A stretch of DNA of 64,000 bases from Ophiosphaerella korrae. Lineage: Eukaryota > Ascomycota > Dothideomycetes > Pleosporales > Phaeosphaeriaceae. A program made the position numbers and the translations under genes. The DNA lies in NCBI GenBank assembly GCA_028456385.1, contig JALNQF010000124.1, forward strand, positions 62,001-126,000, read 5' to 3'. The first letter of the stretch is position 1; every line of letters starts with the position of its first letter. The notes under the pieces were generated by a model. That model did no database searches. It worked only from the letters and a program-made list of their open reading frames with translations, and was not told the DNA's origin. This document shows positions 35,830 through 48,120 of this stretch, one piece after another.

Positions 35830-36900
35830 TTAACTATGACATTCCTCATCGGTGACAGCTCTCTTACTCACTGCCAATCCTGAGATGTTTGCTCCTTTCC
35901 GGGCAGCTTGCACGCGCACACAAAGCGCCATGACCTGAGCATACCGCGCATATGCATCCACCCCAATCACAAACGGATTCGGCATGTTGCAACCCTTTCC
36001 CTCGCAGTCGCGATGACTTAGAAGGTCAAAGTTCACGAGAGAGTTGTCTTGCGTCTGGTGGTTGCTCATGAGCACCTCAACCCCAGCTTCTCTTGACAGT
36101 TTGCTCCACCTGTTCCAAGAGTTTACTTGCTGCGCCATGGCGGCTTCGCTGCTGGGGATTCCACCTCCTCCATAGAACCCTGCCGTATACGATTTTTGTG
36201 TGGCATTGTCGAATACTGGATACATCAGTGAGATAGTACCCGGTGTGTGCCCAGGTGTGTGATATGTGTGAAGGCTGAAGTCATTGATTTTGATAGTTTC
36301 ACCATCTTCTACTGCCCGCGCCTTGCTGTAATTGTAGTACATAGGCGGGTTGAACGACGAGTTCGCCATCGCAATCCATGCGGTTTTGGAAGCATAGACA
36401 GTGGGGTTAAAATGCTTTTGCAAATATGCAAGCCCACCAAAGTGGTCAGTGTGCTCATGCGTGATCACAATGTGCTTGATATCAGTGCCTTTGTAACCAA
36501 ACTTCTCCAGCCCAGGAACGAGAATAGCCGCTGCCTCCTCCGGTGTCGCCAAAGTGTCGATCAACAATAATTCACGGTTTCCAGTATCGATCGCCCAGGA
36601 GGACCAAGACGACTGACCGACGAAGAAGACATTGTGGAAGGGAGACGCCGGATCAACAAATCCGAGGGACGACAAGCCATCGCCAAGCTCAGGATACACT
36701 TGGGTGCGAACGCAGCGGTGCGCAAGATGAGGCATGATGTCAGGACCAGCAATCTCCAGACTTTGGCCTAGCACGGAGCTGACGTTCTTCCATTGTTGTT
36801 TTGGAAAGGTAGTGGTGTTCCAGTATTTAGAAAAGTTTGTAGTAATATTTTGAGCTGTTGCAGGAAGCAACAACAACGCACACGGGAGCAGAATCTTCAT
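35830..36900 (-). CDS. Secreted metallo-beta-lactamase-fold hydrolase
   Basis: Single-exon gene, 356 aa. It starts with a signal peptide (MKILLPCALLLLPATAQ), so it is probably secreted or in the endomembrane system. The metal-binding signature ITHEHTDHFGG lies at about residue 148. Further ligands are likely at YHTPGHTPGTISL (about residue 213) and the SNHQTQDNS segment (about residue 280). Several N-x-[ST] sites suggest glycosylation. The fold hydrolyses many substrates (lactones, thioesters, beta-lactams, phosphodiesters), so the substrate cannot be named. It stands alone in an intergenic-rich area, and no frame damage is seen. A TATATATAT stretch at about 36957-36966 is a plausible core promoter. 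Confidence 0.88.
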   Translation of the reverse strand: MKILLPCALLLLPATAQNITTNFSKYWNTTTFPKQQWKNVSSVLGQSLEIAGPDIMPHLAHRCVRTQVYPELGDGLSSLGFVDPASPFHNVFFVGQSSWSSWAIDTGNRELLLIDTLATPEEAAAILVPGLEKFGYKGTDIKHIVITHEHTDHFGGLAYLQKHFNPTVYASKTAWIAMANSSFNPPMYYNYSKARAVEDGETIKINDFSLHTYHTPGHTPGTISLMYPVFDNATQKSYTAGFYGGGGIPSSEAAMAQQVNSWNRWSKLSREAGVEVLMSNHQTQDNSLVNFDLLSHRDCEGKGCNMPNPFVIGVDAYARYAQVMALCVRVQAARKGANISGLAVSKRAVTDEECHS

Positions 36901-37827
36901 GGTGGAGGGAGGACTGGGAGCGTTGATATCGTAGTCAAGGTAGTTCTATGAGCAGATATATATATTCATTGCCGCGCAAGTCGATTGAACCAGACCTGCT
37001 AGCTCCCTAGAAACGGGTTCGCTAATTACGAAAGTGCCAATAATGAGATGCAGGTTCCTGCATCCCAAAACATAGATAATGTGCTGACAAGGCTATTTGT
37101 CGATACGTCGAGGCGGGTTTTCGGTCATACTCCGAAGGGGGTTTCTCGGTCATGTTCCGAGGGTAAATGTCGCGGGGAGGCAGAATACGGGGAAGCAAAA
37201 CGCTTGCTCTCCACACAGGGATCGGCCCGAGGCTGGAAAAGGAAGCTGCTTGATGCCGTACCCAATATCGGCTTCTGTTGTCGTTCTATTGAATCAATCA
37301 AACGCTTTGCCTGCATTTTATTCCTGAGATTTCGGACAAAGCCGAGGCTACTTGACTTTTGCACGGTACAATGCCGAGCAGAGTATCGCGATGTGAAAGG
37401 CCACTCTAATACAATACATTGAAGCTAATATTATCGAGCTAAGAAGATAATAATACCTACTAGATCTACCAAAGACTTGTGTTTTCTATCCTCAAAAATT
37501 CTAAAATAAGCTGTTTATTTGTGTATGCATCTCGATATATCTGTATAATCGCAAAGCTAGATCCGCATAGCTTCACAAAATCCACAGGTCCAGACCTTGG
37601 CGCTAGCCTTGCGCAGCGGCCGGTAAGGGCATGAAGATCGGAAATCCGAATCGCGAGTTCGAAAACCAAAACCACCAAAACCACCCTACTATTACAGGCA
37701 AATATTGAATATTCTATCACGTGATGGTCACGACCAACTAATCACGTGCGCACGCGACAGACATTTGCACCCCACGTCCACTATCTATCACGTCCACAAA
37801 ATATTTACTCTCCACACCCAACCTACT

Positions 37828-38829
37828 ATGCTTGACATTAACCGTCCCCCCTCGCCCCCTAATACTAAAATCTACTACACCCACGCCACCATCCCCGCCT
37901 ACATCGACCCGCACAACATCTCTACAAAAAAACAGCCCTTCGCAACAATCGCAAAGCAACCCCACTCCCACTCCCTCGACCTCCTCCTCCCCGCCCCGCT
38001 CTATGACCTCGTAGCGCAAAATATTGGCGCACTCCAGACGCAATATGCGCGCGTTCACCTCTGCCTGGCTGACATCCTCGACCCGGAATTTATCGAGGCA
38101 TATATCCAAAAGGGCAACGTCTCGCTCATCCAAGCGCATCCCGATGCCACGCAAATCAGCCTGCGCGCCGGCACTCTCACACTCGATCTCGACCGCGCGA
38201 CGTACGAGCGCGCCGGCCTGCAAGGCACACCACATGCAAATAAGCAGCGCTATACAATAAAGCTCGACTTAGCTGCGCCGCACATGCGCCCAGGCAAGCG
38301 CGGCTTCGAGCGTGTGCTATGGGCCGCGCACAACGTCCTGTCACATCACGCCGACTTCTTCTTCATCAACCACCTGCCTGGCGGCGGACACGATGGCCTC
38401 GCGCGCCATGCGCCGCGCGCGTGTACGCTTGACCCTGTCGTGACGAAGCTGGGCCCGCGCGTTGCCCCGGTCCTCACCCCACATTCGCTCTCCGACGACC
38501 ACGCGCTGCAGGTCCTGGAGTACATGCGCCTCCTTGCCTTACCGTCGTTCCTCCTATGCCCCGGTGCAAATGTAGACCCGCATGTCTCGCGGTACGAAGT
38601 GCCCGATGTGGGGAACGGGATTGGAGAACGGGATATAGTAAGAGTTAGGTGGGAAGGGTGCGTTGTGGAGGAGTTTGCGCGTGAAGTTGTATTGAGTGTG
38701 CTGAAAGATGTGAGGAAGTGTGCGGGGAAAGGGGAGTGGGTGGCACTGAGCGCTGTGGGGACGGGACGGAGTTGGAGCGCTGTACTATTCAGTGGGGAGT
38801 CGTGGGTCTGGGATGTAGATGGGGAGTGA
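37828..38829 (+). CDS. Ribonuclease P/MRP subunit Rpp40-like
   Basis: Single exon, 333 aa. The frame is open from 37705, but the conserved start is the ATG at 37828 (MLDINRPPSPPNTKIYYTHA). Rpp40-family features are TLTLDLDRATYERAGLQG (about residues 115-132) and the following basic stretch ending in KRGFERVLWAAHNVL. This family helps process tRNA and rRNA precursors in the nucleus/nucleolus as part of RNase P and RNase MRP. The 3' third is more G-rich than the C-rich 5' two thirds, but the frame is continuous. Family assigned from remembered motif pattern; moderately sure. Confidence 0.72.
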   Translation: MLDINRPPSPPNTKIYYTHATIPAYIDPHNISTKKQPFATIAKQPHSHSLDLLLPAPLYDLVAQNIGALQTQYARVHLCLADILDPEFIEAYIQKGNVSLIQAHPDATQISLRAGTLTLDLDRATYERAGLQGTPHANKQRYTIKLDLAAPHMRPGKRGFERVLWAAHNVLSHHADFFFINHLPGGGHDGLARHAPRACTLDPVVTKLGPRVAPVLTPHSLSDDHALQVLEYMRLLALPSFLLCPGANVDPHVSRYEVPDVGNGIGERDIVRVRWEGCVVEEFAREVVLSVLKDVRKCAGKGEWVALSAVGTGRSWSAVLFSGESWVWDVDGE

Positions 38830-39332
38830 ATGAAGCGGTTTTGTGGCGCTTTATGTCGTGTGGACGGTTGTAAGTATGTCAAGCATCGAGTGCTTCAAGA
38901 GTCTTGGAGTGCTCCCAACGGGGGAATGGTCGCGTTGCACTGGCTCGTCTGGACGGAGGCCGCAGATTCGATTCAGCCATTTGCATAATGTTCAGAGCGT
39001 ATTAGTGTTGAGGAGGGTGCGGCAAACTCGTAGTTTTGCTGGCGAGGAAGGAACCTGCGACAGTGACTACAGGACGAATCCGGGTGCTGGAGGGGAAGGT
39101 GTAAAAACGGATGAGAGATGGGATTTCAGCATCAAGATATCTCGGATCAAAGGCTCCACGCACAACCTGACACGAAGTGAATCAATTTCACACCTCGCCA
39201 ATATTCATTCCTAGGAAACGAATACGCTACAAAATGCTACATGCATATATATCTAACAGTACGCCATGCCATGTGTATCTCAGCCACGAAACCAAACACG
39301 CCACCAAAACCTATCACAACGAGAATGAGACC

Positions 39333-41370
39333 TCAAATCCCCGAATCGGTCTGCTTATATGGCTTCTCCGAATTCCCCTCATACCAGTACCCATCCCACT
39401 CATCACAACCCTTCTTCAACACCCCCGTATCCCCCAACGCACCTGCCTGTAGATTTCCATACTGCTCCCCAAACTGCATGCTTAGGCCCTGCGACGCATG
39501 CCATGCGATATGACAGTGCATAACCCACATGCCCGGGTTGTCCGCCGGGAACGCAATCAGCAGATACCCGTCAGCCGGCAAAGTCGCCGTGTCCCTGCGC
39601 GTGGGATTGTCGAACGTAAGGCCGTTCGTCGACCCATCCCACACCCCCGTGCCCTCACCCAAGACATAAAAATCGTGGCCGTGGAGGTGAATCGGGTGCG
39701 CGAGTTTGATCGTGGCCGTGGATTGGATCCACCAGAGGTACCAGGCATCCTTAGTCTGCATGGATTTGACGTTGGCGGTAGGGCCGAACTGGAGTGAGTT
39801 ATTGAGTACGGTTTCGAGCGTGGGGTTGTTCCAGTCGACGATGTGAGGCGACCCGTCGATCAGCCAGCGGAATAGGTTGTTTTGCGCGGGGTCAGAGAAG
39901 TGGCTGAGGTTCATTCTGCCCGTGTTACTGACGATGTCGCGGGGCACTTGGTTAGGGACGTAGGGGACGAGGCTGCTGGAGGATTCGTCGGCGCAGGACG
40001 TGCGCATCGTGACGTTAGTAGTGGAACTGGGATTTGTGTCTGGCGCGCCGTCGTAGTGTAGGATGGCACCTAGGGGTGCTTTGCCGACGATGGCGTTGCG
40101 CGCGCACGAGGTGCCTGGGGAGACGCGGAACCAGTAGTTATCGACCGTTTGGTTGGCGCTGATGACCACGTCGTAGCGCTGGCCCACGGCGAGGGTGAGC
40201 TGGTTTGTGATCCATTTCTTGATGGGCACGAAGTCGGCAGTGATGACGGTAAAGGGGTGGCCGTCCATGGAAACGGAGAAGTAGGCGTCGACGGACGTGT
40301 TGATGATCCTGATGCGGTACTTTTTACCCTGTGAATTGTTAGTCGAGGAGGCGCCACACATTGACAGTGGAACATACCTTGACGACCTTCATCTTGGCGT
40401 AGCTTCCTCCGCCATTGGCGTTTACGTGAGTCCCATTCACCAAGATGTTATCGGCTGTTGGCGGGCCGGAATGCTGGGCTACTTCGTTGAGAGTGAAGGC
40501 GGTAGGGTAATACCAGTCAGTGAGCGGTAATGTACCGAGATCCTCGTCGTAATTTTCTGTAGCTGGGCCGTCGATGATAATTGTGCCTAAAACACCATCG
40601 CCGTACTGGGCAGACCAATGGGAATGGTACCTATGATTGATAGAATAGTCAGCTTAATATCAGAGCAATAATATCTGGACTGGCACGCAAGATATATGGA
40701 AGATGCCCTTGGTATACAAGTGCAGCTGCATTCGCGCAATTATATATTTTCTTGAAGGCAATGTGATGACAATGAGAATCCTACTACTTACCAACTCGTG
40801 CCGAATTGAGTTGCCCGAAATCTGTACTGGCGCGTCTTTCCTGGCGCGATTGGACATTCTGTTACACCAGGAACACCGTCGTGCTGACATGAGTTCAACT
40901 GGCGAAGTCCATGCCAATGAATACCGGTTCCATTATGCTGAAGATTGTTCTTGACATTGACAACGATCGTGTCGCCCCACTTTGCCCGGATGGTAGGTCC
41001 TGGATATGATCCATTGATCAACATCATAGGTCGAATTCCGCCGCTGCCATCTGGATTTGGCCGCGTGGTATTGGATATCTCAAGATCGTACTGTAACGAT
41101 TTAGTAAGACCGATCATGCATAGTCCCTGGTTTATCTACCGTGACAGTGGTCCCATCAGGAGGCGACTTCGCGTCAAAGTCAGTCGCGATGGAGTAGCCA
41201 TTACTCCAACAACCACGCGTGCGAGGCCCATTTGTGCATTCGCCATCAGGCACAGGCGACGCGGAGGTAGCTTGCCTATTGACAAGGACAGGAGTAGGCG
41301 GGTCGGCCCGTGGAAGAGCGAAAACGACCGAACCAAGAGCTAGCCAGGAAATAAATGAATGAAGCAACAT
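39333..41370 (-). CDS. Laccase (multicopper oxidase, asco-laccase type)
   Basis: Secreted copper oxidase that oxidises phenols with O2 as acceptor; roles in fungi include melanin formation and lignin or phenol breakdown. Four exons (41370-41140, 41090-40792, 40630-40378, 40328-39333) with introns of 49, 161 and 49 bp give 592 aa. The start is the ATG at 41370 (MLLHSFISWLALGSVVFA, signal peptide); the open frame extends upstream only through a non-ATG codon. All four copper motifs are present: HWHG, HSHWSAQ (split by intron 2), HPIHLHGHDFYVLG and HCHIAWHASQG. It ends in DSGI, matching the DSG[LIV] C-terminal plug of ascomycete laccases. A TATATAT lies about 50 bp upstream on its strand (41419-41429). 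No damage seen. Confidence 0.94.
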
Positions 41371-41418
41371 GATGTATAGTGCAATATATCGAACCAAACA
41401 CTAGACGATAGTGTAGGA

Positions 41419-41429
41419 AATATATATGA
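41419..41429 (-). promoter_or_regulatory. TATA-like box of the laccase gene
   Basis: ATATATAT on the minus strand about 50 bp upstream of the start codon at 41370. Confidence 0.35.
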
Positions 41430-43384
41430 AGGAAGGACGGCAAGGCCAATGTGTAACAAACGAAGACCGTATTTGATCAATTCCATGAGGCGTCATGCAG
41501 CGATTTATATTAATGTCCCAAGGCTGGGCTAGCTGTGTGTACTGCAGGCACTAGTGCTGCCGACGACCAGGTACCTACCAATTGTTAGCGAAGGTAGGGC
41601 AACATCATCCCTGCCCAGCTTACACTACGTGTGAGCGTAGATAGAGGAGACCTTCATCTTTCACGGAGCCAACCTCGATAGTTTGCTTATTTTTGCACGT
41701 ATCTGCAGACGGCAACAATCTATCTGCCCATGGAACCATGATTCATAGTGGACAACATGGAAAGCTATTTTGAGATCTTACCATGGTGTGCCGGCGTAGG
41801 ATTGAATTCAGGCCACTTGATCATCTCGTAAATGCCGGCAGCCTACAAAGGAGATGACTCTGAGAAACTAGGAACGTACGGGTTATGTTCGGCTGTGGCT
41901 TATGCTTGGAACCAGAGAGGTGCATTGGCCCCTGTTTCAAGTGATTGAAAGATAACCGAGCCCAGTAAATAATGAGCATGTGGTTGTGTGTCGGAGTTGA
42001 AGGTCCTATAGAGGATCTATTGCCATGCGGGGCAATCACGTTTCCTAGAGATGCTGTGCTAGCTTGCGTGGAAAGGTTCAACAACTGGATCATTCAAATC
42101 CACTAATGCGGGCTACTTTGCCACTTCAGACACAATTTTGTGCCTAAGAGGCGGCGGAGGTAGCCTGAGGGCTCCGGTGACGGATTGAAGGACAAGAGCA
42201 TTGTTCAGCTCTTCAGCTCCACAGCAGAGAATGATCGGCTGAGCCGAGATGCCAAGACATAAATTCGTGGGCTTTCTGACACGAAGTGGCCCATAGAAGT
42301 CTGAAGGCATGATTTAGAGGCGGTAAATCGTAGCCTGTTGGTCTGGTAGAACTGAGCAAGGGTTTGCAAGGCAACGTTCAAGACTACCATGGTGCTGACT
42401 TCTCCATGGACTTTGCACCCCTGTAATAGAAGGCTGTACAGAATAAACCGATCAAATACGAGATTTACACGCCACGAGTATGCTGGGCGGGTCAACCGGC
42501 CCTGTTAACTGGTGCTAATAGGTGTAACTTCGAATACACCTCAGGTGGCGTGCCGATCAAAGGCCAAGATTTTTTAGACTGGATTCTGGTAATGTAGCAC
42601 GAGCTAGTATGGGCTGCAGCAACCATGTATTGAATGATCAGTTTACAGAAGTAGTCAGCAACTTTAGTACGGTATTCGAGTCCAACTGATAGGTTTCAGA
42701 TGCCTGGGTGCGGCGTGCAGTAGATGTGGTGACGGATAGATTGCCAGATTACGTCCGAATACATCCAACCATGTGGGTCCTTAACCAGTCAGAAGGGGCC
42801 AACAATAGTGACTCCATGTAAGATGGTCTAGGATGGGTGCATGTTGATGCTGAAAGGTATGGGCAGCGGTGACGTGCATAGTTCCCCTAGAACTGTATTA
42901 GGCTTAGCGTGTCCCGACGCGATGGCGCTGTGCACGGGTGCACGATTATCCCAACCCGAGTGGCTTGATTGTCCACAGGTCATGTTGTGGCATGACTCTA
43001 CCTTCTCCATCCTTCATATGTTCCTATTCAGGTGCATCTTACTGCATCAGCCAGAGGATTCTTACGAGGCAAGGCGAAGGTTGCCAGCCGATGGTCATGC
43101 TGCACGCTTTGCACGCTTACTCTTTTGAACTGCCGAGGCCACATCATGTGGTGCTCCGTGAGAGCAGCACTCCGCATAACTATTTGCATCTGTATCTAAG
43201 ATGCCTAACTAAGGCTCGTGCCGCTAGAATTCGGTTGAGACAATGCGATGATAAGCCACGCTGTGATGCGTTCACCAGCCCAGACGATGTAGCTACAAAA
43301 GAGCGAGGTCCCTACCATTAGCTCAAATGCAGTAGTATATGCGTCCATCATCTTTTACAGTCGATCACTACAGTCTCCAAAGCC
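41430..43384. other. Gene-poor spacer
   Basis: Only short ORFs without recognisable domains on either strand. No repeats seen. Confidence 0.4.
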
Positions 43385-44599
43385 ATGACTTTCACTCGTT
43401 CTTATTTCGTCGCAGCATTGGCCGCTCTGCTGCCAATTGCCAAATCCGATCCTAATTCCATCTGCTACTCTTATGGCGTTGACTTTGTCGACGAAGGAAA
43501 ATACTTCATCGACTCACAACTCACTGAGAGATTTAGTTCCGTCTCTTATTTCAAAGGATGCAACCAAGACATAGCTGATGTGCTCCTCGTAGAGCCTGAG
43601 GGTGTGAGTTCCCAGGAATACCTGTGTGACCAAATTCCAACCTATCCGGAAAACGAGCTGAAGACATCAACATGCCCAATTCAGAAGAACCAAATGCAAT
43701 CTGGCCACTGGCTTTTGCTTGTCCTTGGGAACAACGGTGACGATGGACAGCCCTTTGCATGGCAGAGAGATCTTTACCTCACTGTTGGTACACCAGTCAC
43801 AAGCACATTTACCCCAACAGTAACGTTCAGCATTACCACTACTCCCATTCAAACCCAGACTATAATAACAACATTTACAAATGTCATTACAACTGGGCCC
43901 CTTTCTACAGTCACTCTACCAAGCGGAACCGCAAAAGAAACAAAAACCATCACCCCTCCAGCCATAACTACCACACCCACCAAAGTCATAACGAAGACAA
44001 TCGTCTCCCAGACCAAAGTCTTCTCGGTGACCACGAAGACAATTACGGCAACCTGCACTACACCAGGTCTTCCAGGCCATCCGGACAAGCCCTGCCGTTA
44101 CTCACCCACGCGCCTTCATCCAGCGGCAATGGTTACTCCTACCAAGATTCCCAAAATGCATCGATTCGCGCGTAAGGCTGATCACGCTGTTGATATCGAA
44201 TGGGCTCGTGCTCGCATTGCAGCTGCTAAAGCAAGGCGTGCTGAGGAGGTCCGTGAGGCTGCAGCGCCACTTGAGCGCCGTGCTCCAGATGCACCAACTC
44301 TTACTGTTACTGGCAGTACGCCAGTCAATACAACCACCACTATCTTGGCACCAGCTACAACTACAACCGAGACCGTCCTGCTCACTGCTGCTTCCACCTT
44401 GACTCTGCCTCCCGCCACTGTCTTGGCTGGCTTATTCACCAATACCGTCACTCTGCCAACGCCAACAAAAACTCAGCTTAAATTGAGCTCTACCACGACA
44501 ACGCAATTGAAAACGTTTGGTGCTACGTTTACAAGGTACACAACCGTTACGCCAACCTCTTCTGTTAGTGCTTGCAAGAAAGCCGGTGGGCATTTCTAG
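43385..44599 (+). CDS. Thr-rich secreted protein
   Basis: Single exon, 404 aa, no recognised catalytic family. The N-terminus MTFTRSYFVAALAALLPIAKS is a signal peptide. The first about 130 residues hold six cysteines (CYSYG, GCNQD, LCDQI, STCPI among them) and may fold as a small domain. A very Thr/Pro-rich, probably O-glycosylated segment follows (about 135-235). Next is a basic/helical stretch (EWARARIAAAKARRAEEVRE) flanked by dibasic sites, with LERR before a second Thr-rich segment. It ends in CKKAGGHF. It has no transmembrane helix or clear GPI signal, so a secreted or wall-bound structural role is plausible. The function is unknown. Confidence 0.78.
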   Translation: MTFTRSYFVAALAALLPIAKSDPNSICYSYGVDFVDEGKYFIDSQLTERFSSVSYFKGCNQDIADVLLVEPEGVSSQEYLCDQIPTYPENELKTSTCPIQKNQMQSGHWLLLVLGNNGDDGQPFAWQRDLYLTVGTPVTSTFTPTVTFSITTTPIQTQTIITTFTNVITTGPLSTVTLPSGTAKETKTITPPAITTTPTKVITKTIVSQTKVFSVTTKTITATCTTPGLPGHPDKPCRYSPTRLHPAAMVTPTKIPKMHRFARKADHAVDIEWARARIAAAKARRAEEVREAAAPLERRAPDAPTLTVTGSTPVNTTTTILAPATTTTETVLLTAASTLTLPPATVLAGLFTNTVTLPTPTKTQLKLSSTTTTQLKTFGATFTRYTTVTPTSSVSACKKAGGHF

Positions 44600-47344
44600 T
44601 GAACACCTTCAATCTTTCTGCATATTTAAGTTAAAGATAATTTCATACTCGTTTAGATTCCTGCATCTTCAGCATTCGGTTAGTTTTTGGAGTTCTCAGC
44701 ACTGCCACCCGCACGCACAATTGTAGTTAGAACGAAATCGCAATAAGTCAAATCATATCAGTCCCAGTTTCTGTCGTGCCACCTCCAAGCACCCGAAAAG
44801 CGAACAAAAGGCGACACAGCTTCGCAAACTAAGGTGCCCTGCATGATATCTGACCTGCATGCCCAACAAAAAAGAATGTTCAAAAAACCCGTTCGTAAAG
44901 AGTGGAGATCTTACGTACTCAGAGCCTCCACAACCCGTGTGATCGAAGCAGTGAGGTTGAAGTAACCTACTGCACCACAACAAGCCTCCGAGAACTAGCC
45001 TCAGCCTCTTCGCGTACCCCTGTGAGGCTGTCTTACATGCACTGCCGACCCACATCAAATGATACATCGGTGTGATGGCTGCGAGAACACGAAGACCGTG
45101 CTGAGGCCTCCGACTCGTTCGGCGGACGCCACGGCGTCACTACATCGCGTGTCGCATCGTGTAGTCTGGACGCGAGAATGTGGTGTCGCGCGAGCTTCCA
45201 TGTACTGGATCTCCGCTTTGAGTGTCCGAAGGTCTGGATCTCGGTTCACGATTGTGCTACACCGCGCTGTTCTTCTCAGGTCCGGTGTTGAGCAAAGTCG
45301 GTGAGGTCGGGGAAATGAAGCGATGTGTTGTCGCAGTATGGTCGGGGTCAATGAGATGCCTGAGTGAAATTTCGTAAGGCATTGTCATTTCTGATAGGAT
45401 ACTTCCCTCGGTTCCGACGACTGAGTTGTACAATGCGTGATTGGTGGTTTGGTCGAGTCCTCGTGTCAGCTTACTGTCCCACTCGCCGCATTCTACTCTT
45501 CGGGGCTGTTAGCTGTCTATCCGAGACATCTTGGTATACACCTGAAAGTTGAGTAAGCCCTGGTCGACAATGCACTGGCTGATCTGAACGGATACTCAGG
45601 GGTAAGATCGTATTAGAAAAGAGTGTGATGTGGAGATCATACGGAAGATGCCGAAAGTACATGGCCCTGCATGGCCACACTCTTGTCGCAGCCTTGTCAT
45701 TTTCTAAATTTGCTTCGCGCCATAATACCAACCTCTGGTAGAACACTCAGTTCTATGAGTCAGCTAGTCGGAGTCTGTTTGCGGGTCTGTGTAGTGTCAA
45801 ACTTTTCACTCTCCACAATTTATTGAAGCTATAGAATTATCATACGACCTTTTTAGTTCGGAAAACCTCAGCATAGGTACCGAACGTGCGCCAACGCGGT
45901 ACGTATCCACCACGCTACGCACTCCGGTCCTCTTAGCCTGTGAGGGATCGATGGATGACGTAGTCAAGATGTATGATTGTATTATGCTGTCCTCTCAACT
46001 AAGCTAGACTAGTGCTATATATAGTAAGGAGGCTAGCGTCCTTGGTTATGTCCCATTACATGGCCCATAAAAATGAGTGATTGACATTACTTGTCTAACT
46101 CGTTTTTATACGATGACTCTCAACTAATACCAATGCACGAAAAGATGTAATGAGCTGTGAGAACTTTTTCTAAAACACACTAACAACATACTTAGGCTGG
46201 TTATTGTTCGCCAAAGCCCAAGGCTGCCTGGTACGCTGCATCATGACTTGCATGTTGATACTACGCAATAGTACATCTGCTCGTAATCTGTTGCAAGTAA
46301 GATACTGCCTTGATGCATGTATGTATGGCCTGCATACGCCTATCAGCACACAATCTATTCTCCTGACGCACAAATTGGTAGAGTGACGCGGTAAAGTTAG
46401 GTGGCCGACTTCAAATCCTTCATCTTCCTTATCGGCTGAACATGAGTCAAGATTTCTAATCGATAACTTTGCGAAGGAATCGCATCTAGGTAGCAATATG
46501 AATCTTCACCTAAGTATCGATTTCTTTCTTCGCTTGGAAATAGCATGGTGATCAGTGTAGAAGAAGCAATATTTACAGGGCTTCATGACTCAAGTGCCGG
46601 TGTGGCGGTACACCCTAGTCGTTTGCCGTTCCTCCACGAAACCCCTTTCGTCTCTATTCAGTATGTTGATGAGAATCCTCCATTTTGTTGTTAGTGTTTC
46701 AAATTTCCTTTCCGCAATATACGAGGTTGCGACTCAGGAGTCACGTTACTCTGTTTCGGCTATTATTGGACGTAACATAGGCAACCAATCGACCAGGATG
46801 TGAACCGTCTTGGGATTGTCCCAAGGGAGTGGTTAAAGATTAACTAGGCTAGGACAACTTAGGCACGGAGTTTGCAGATGGCGAGGCGGGCTTATCTTGT
46901 GACAAAGGTCGGTCGCTAGTGGCAGGGGCTCAGCCATTCTCGACGCGTACGTTGGCATGTACTCAAGATAGTTGCAGGAATTATTTGAAGCCTAATTGCC
47001 AAGGGACCACTACTCAAGAAATCCTCCTCTGTTCATATCGTTCGCAGTGAACTCAACTCTTTTTCACTGATTTACACTCTACTATCAAGGTTCCACCGTC
47101 CTCTGGCTTCTAACTATTCCTATACATATTTTCTAGGGCCAGTTGTATTGCTTGACTCATATAGAACCTTGGACAAGTGCTTTCATGGTACTTATACTTT
47201 GCTTTTCATTAAATCGCCGAGTACAATTACTGTGTGCAATGCGTCACTTTCCCCGGTAGCGTTGAACACAATAAATAATTTCAAAGTTCTAGATACCTAC
47301 TATATATGGGATGCTAAATTTGTTCTGTCAAATTTGTAAAATTA
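44600..47344. other. 2.7-kb gene-poor spacer
   Basis: Short ORFs only, with no domain, tRNA or clear repeat recognised. Confidence 0.4.
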
Positions 47345-48120
47345 TCACTCGTCCCACCAGGGCTCTAAAAGTTCGCCTTTAGTCTGCATGACCAAAATAA
47401 GTATATTAACAAAACATAATGTTGACGAAGATCTCCATTTTATTGGTCGTTCGAGCACTTTTTCCAGTATCTCTTCTATCTCCTCATCAGGATAGGAGTT
47501 GACATATACAGTATTAGTCTTCCAACACATGCCGTTGAAATTGTCTCGGAAGTCCTTGACGGAATGGAAGTGAACCAAAATTTCATCGCCATTGACAATC
47601 CTAATATCCCTGATACCTTTGTGCTTGAGGTACCAGTCCCACGAGTTGACTATTTCGTCGAAATTGCGGATAAGTCCGCTGCGAGGAAGGTTGCTAGCGA
47701 GGGCTGCCAACGTATTAGCTAGCGCCCTTGATTCTCGTTCGAAATCAGAATAGTGCAAGATATCTTCGTTGCCGATAGACGTATCCTCGCGTCAGCTAAG
47801 TTCTATAGTAATCCTTGAGCTATTAAGACCAAAGCGAGTTCCATAGAGATTGCGCATTGCCGCGTAGCTTGTGCAGCAAACTCAAATTCTACCCATTCAC
47901 TATAACTAAAGTTAGGTCCTTCAGCGTATACTTCGATCATACCGTCGCATGATATAAACAGGCCTTTAACGGCGCTAGGCTCAGCCAGATCTAAAAAGTC
48001 TTGGATCAAAATAAAGTTGCTCTCGAAGTCATACTCAGTGCGAACGGCGCGGCTGCCAGCAGAGATCTCCCATCTGTTTAGGCTCTTCGATACTTCAGGC
48101 GTCTCTCTTCTTCAAATCGA
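47345..48120 (-). pseudogene. Hypothetical gene, probably broken
   Basis: Two adjacent minus-strand frames look protein-like in composition. The upstream one (about 48110-47803) contains RTEYDFESNFILIQDFLDLA and GLFISCDGMIEVYAEG. The downstream one (about 47790-47345) contains HYSDFERESRALANTLAALA and ends in GELLEPWWDE. They are separated by a stop and a frame change over about 40 bp, with no convincing intron, so this is probably one frameshifted gene. Neither starts with a clear ATG. I do not recognise the family. Confidence 0.4.

Noticed and set aside
46300..46440. Possible tRNA-like segment
   Set aside because: It has a TTCAAATC-like loop but no matching acceptor or anticodon stems.
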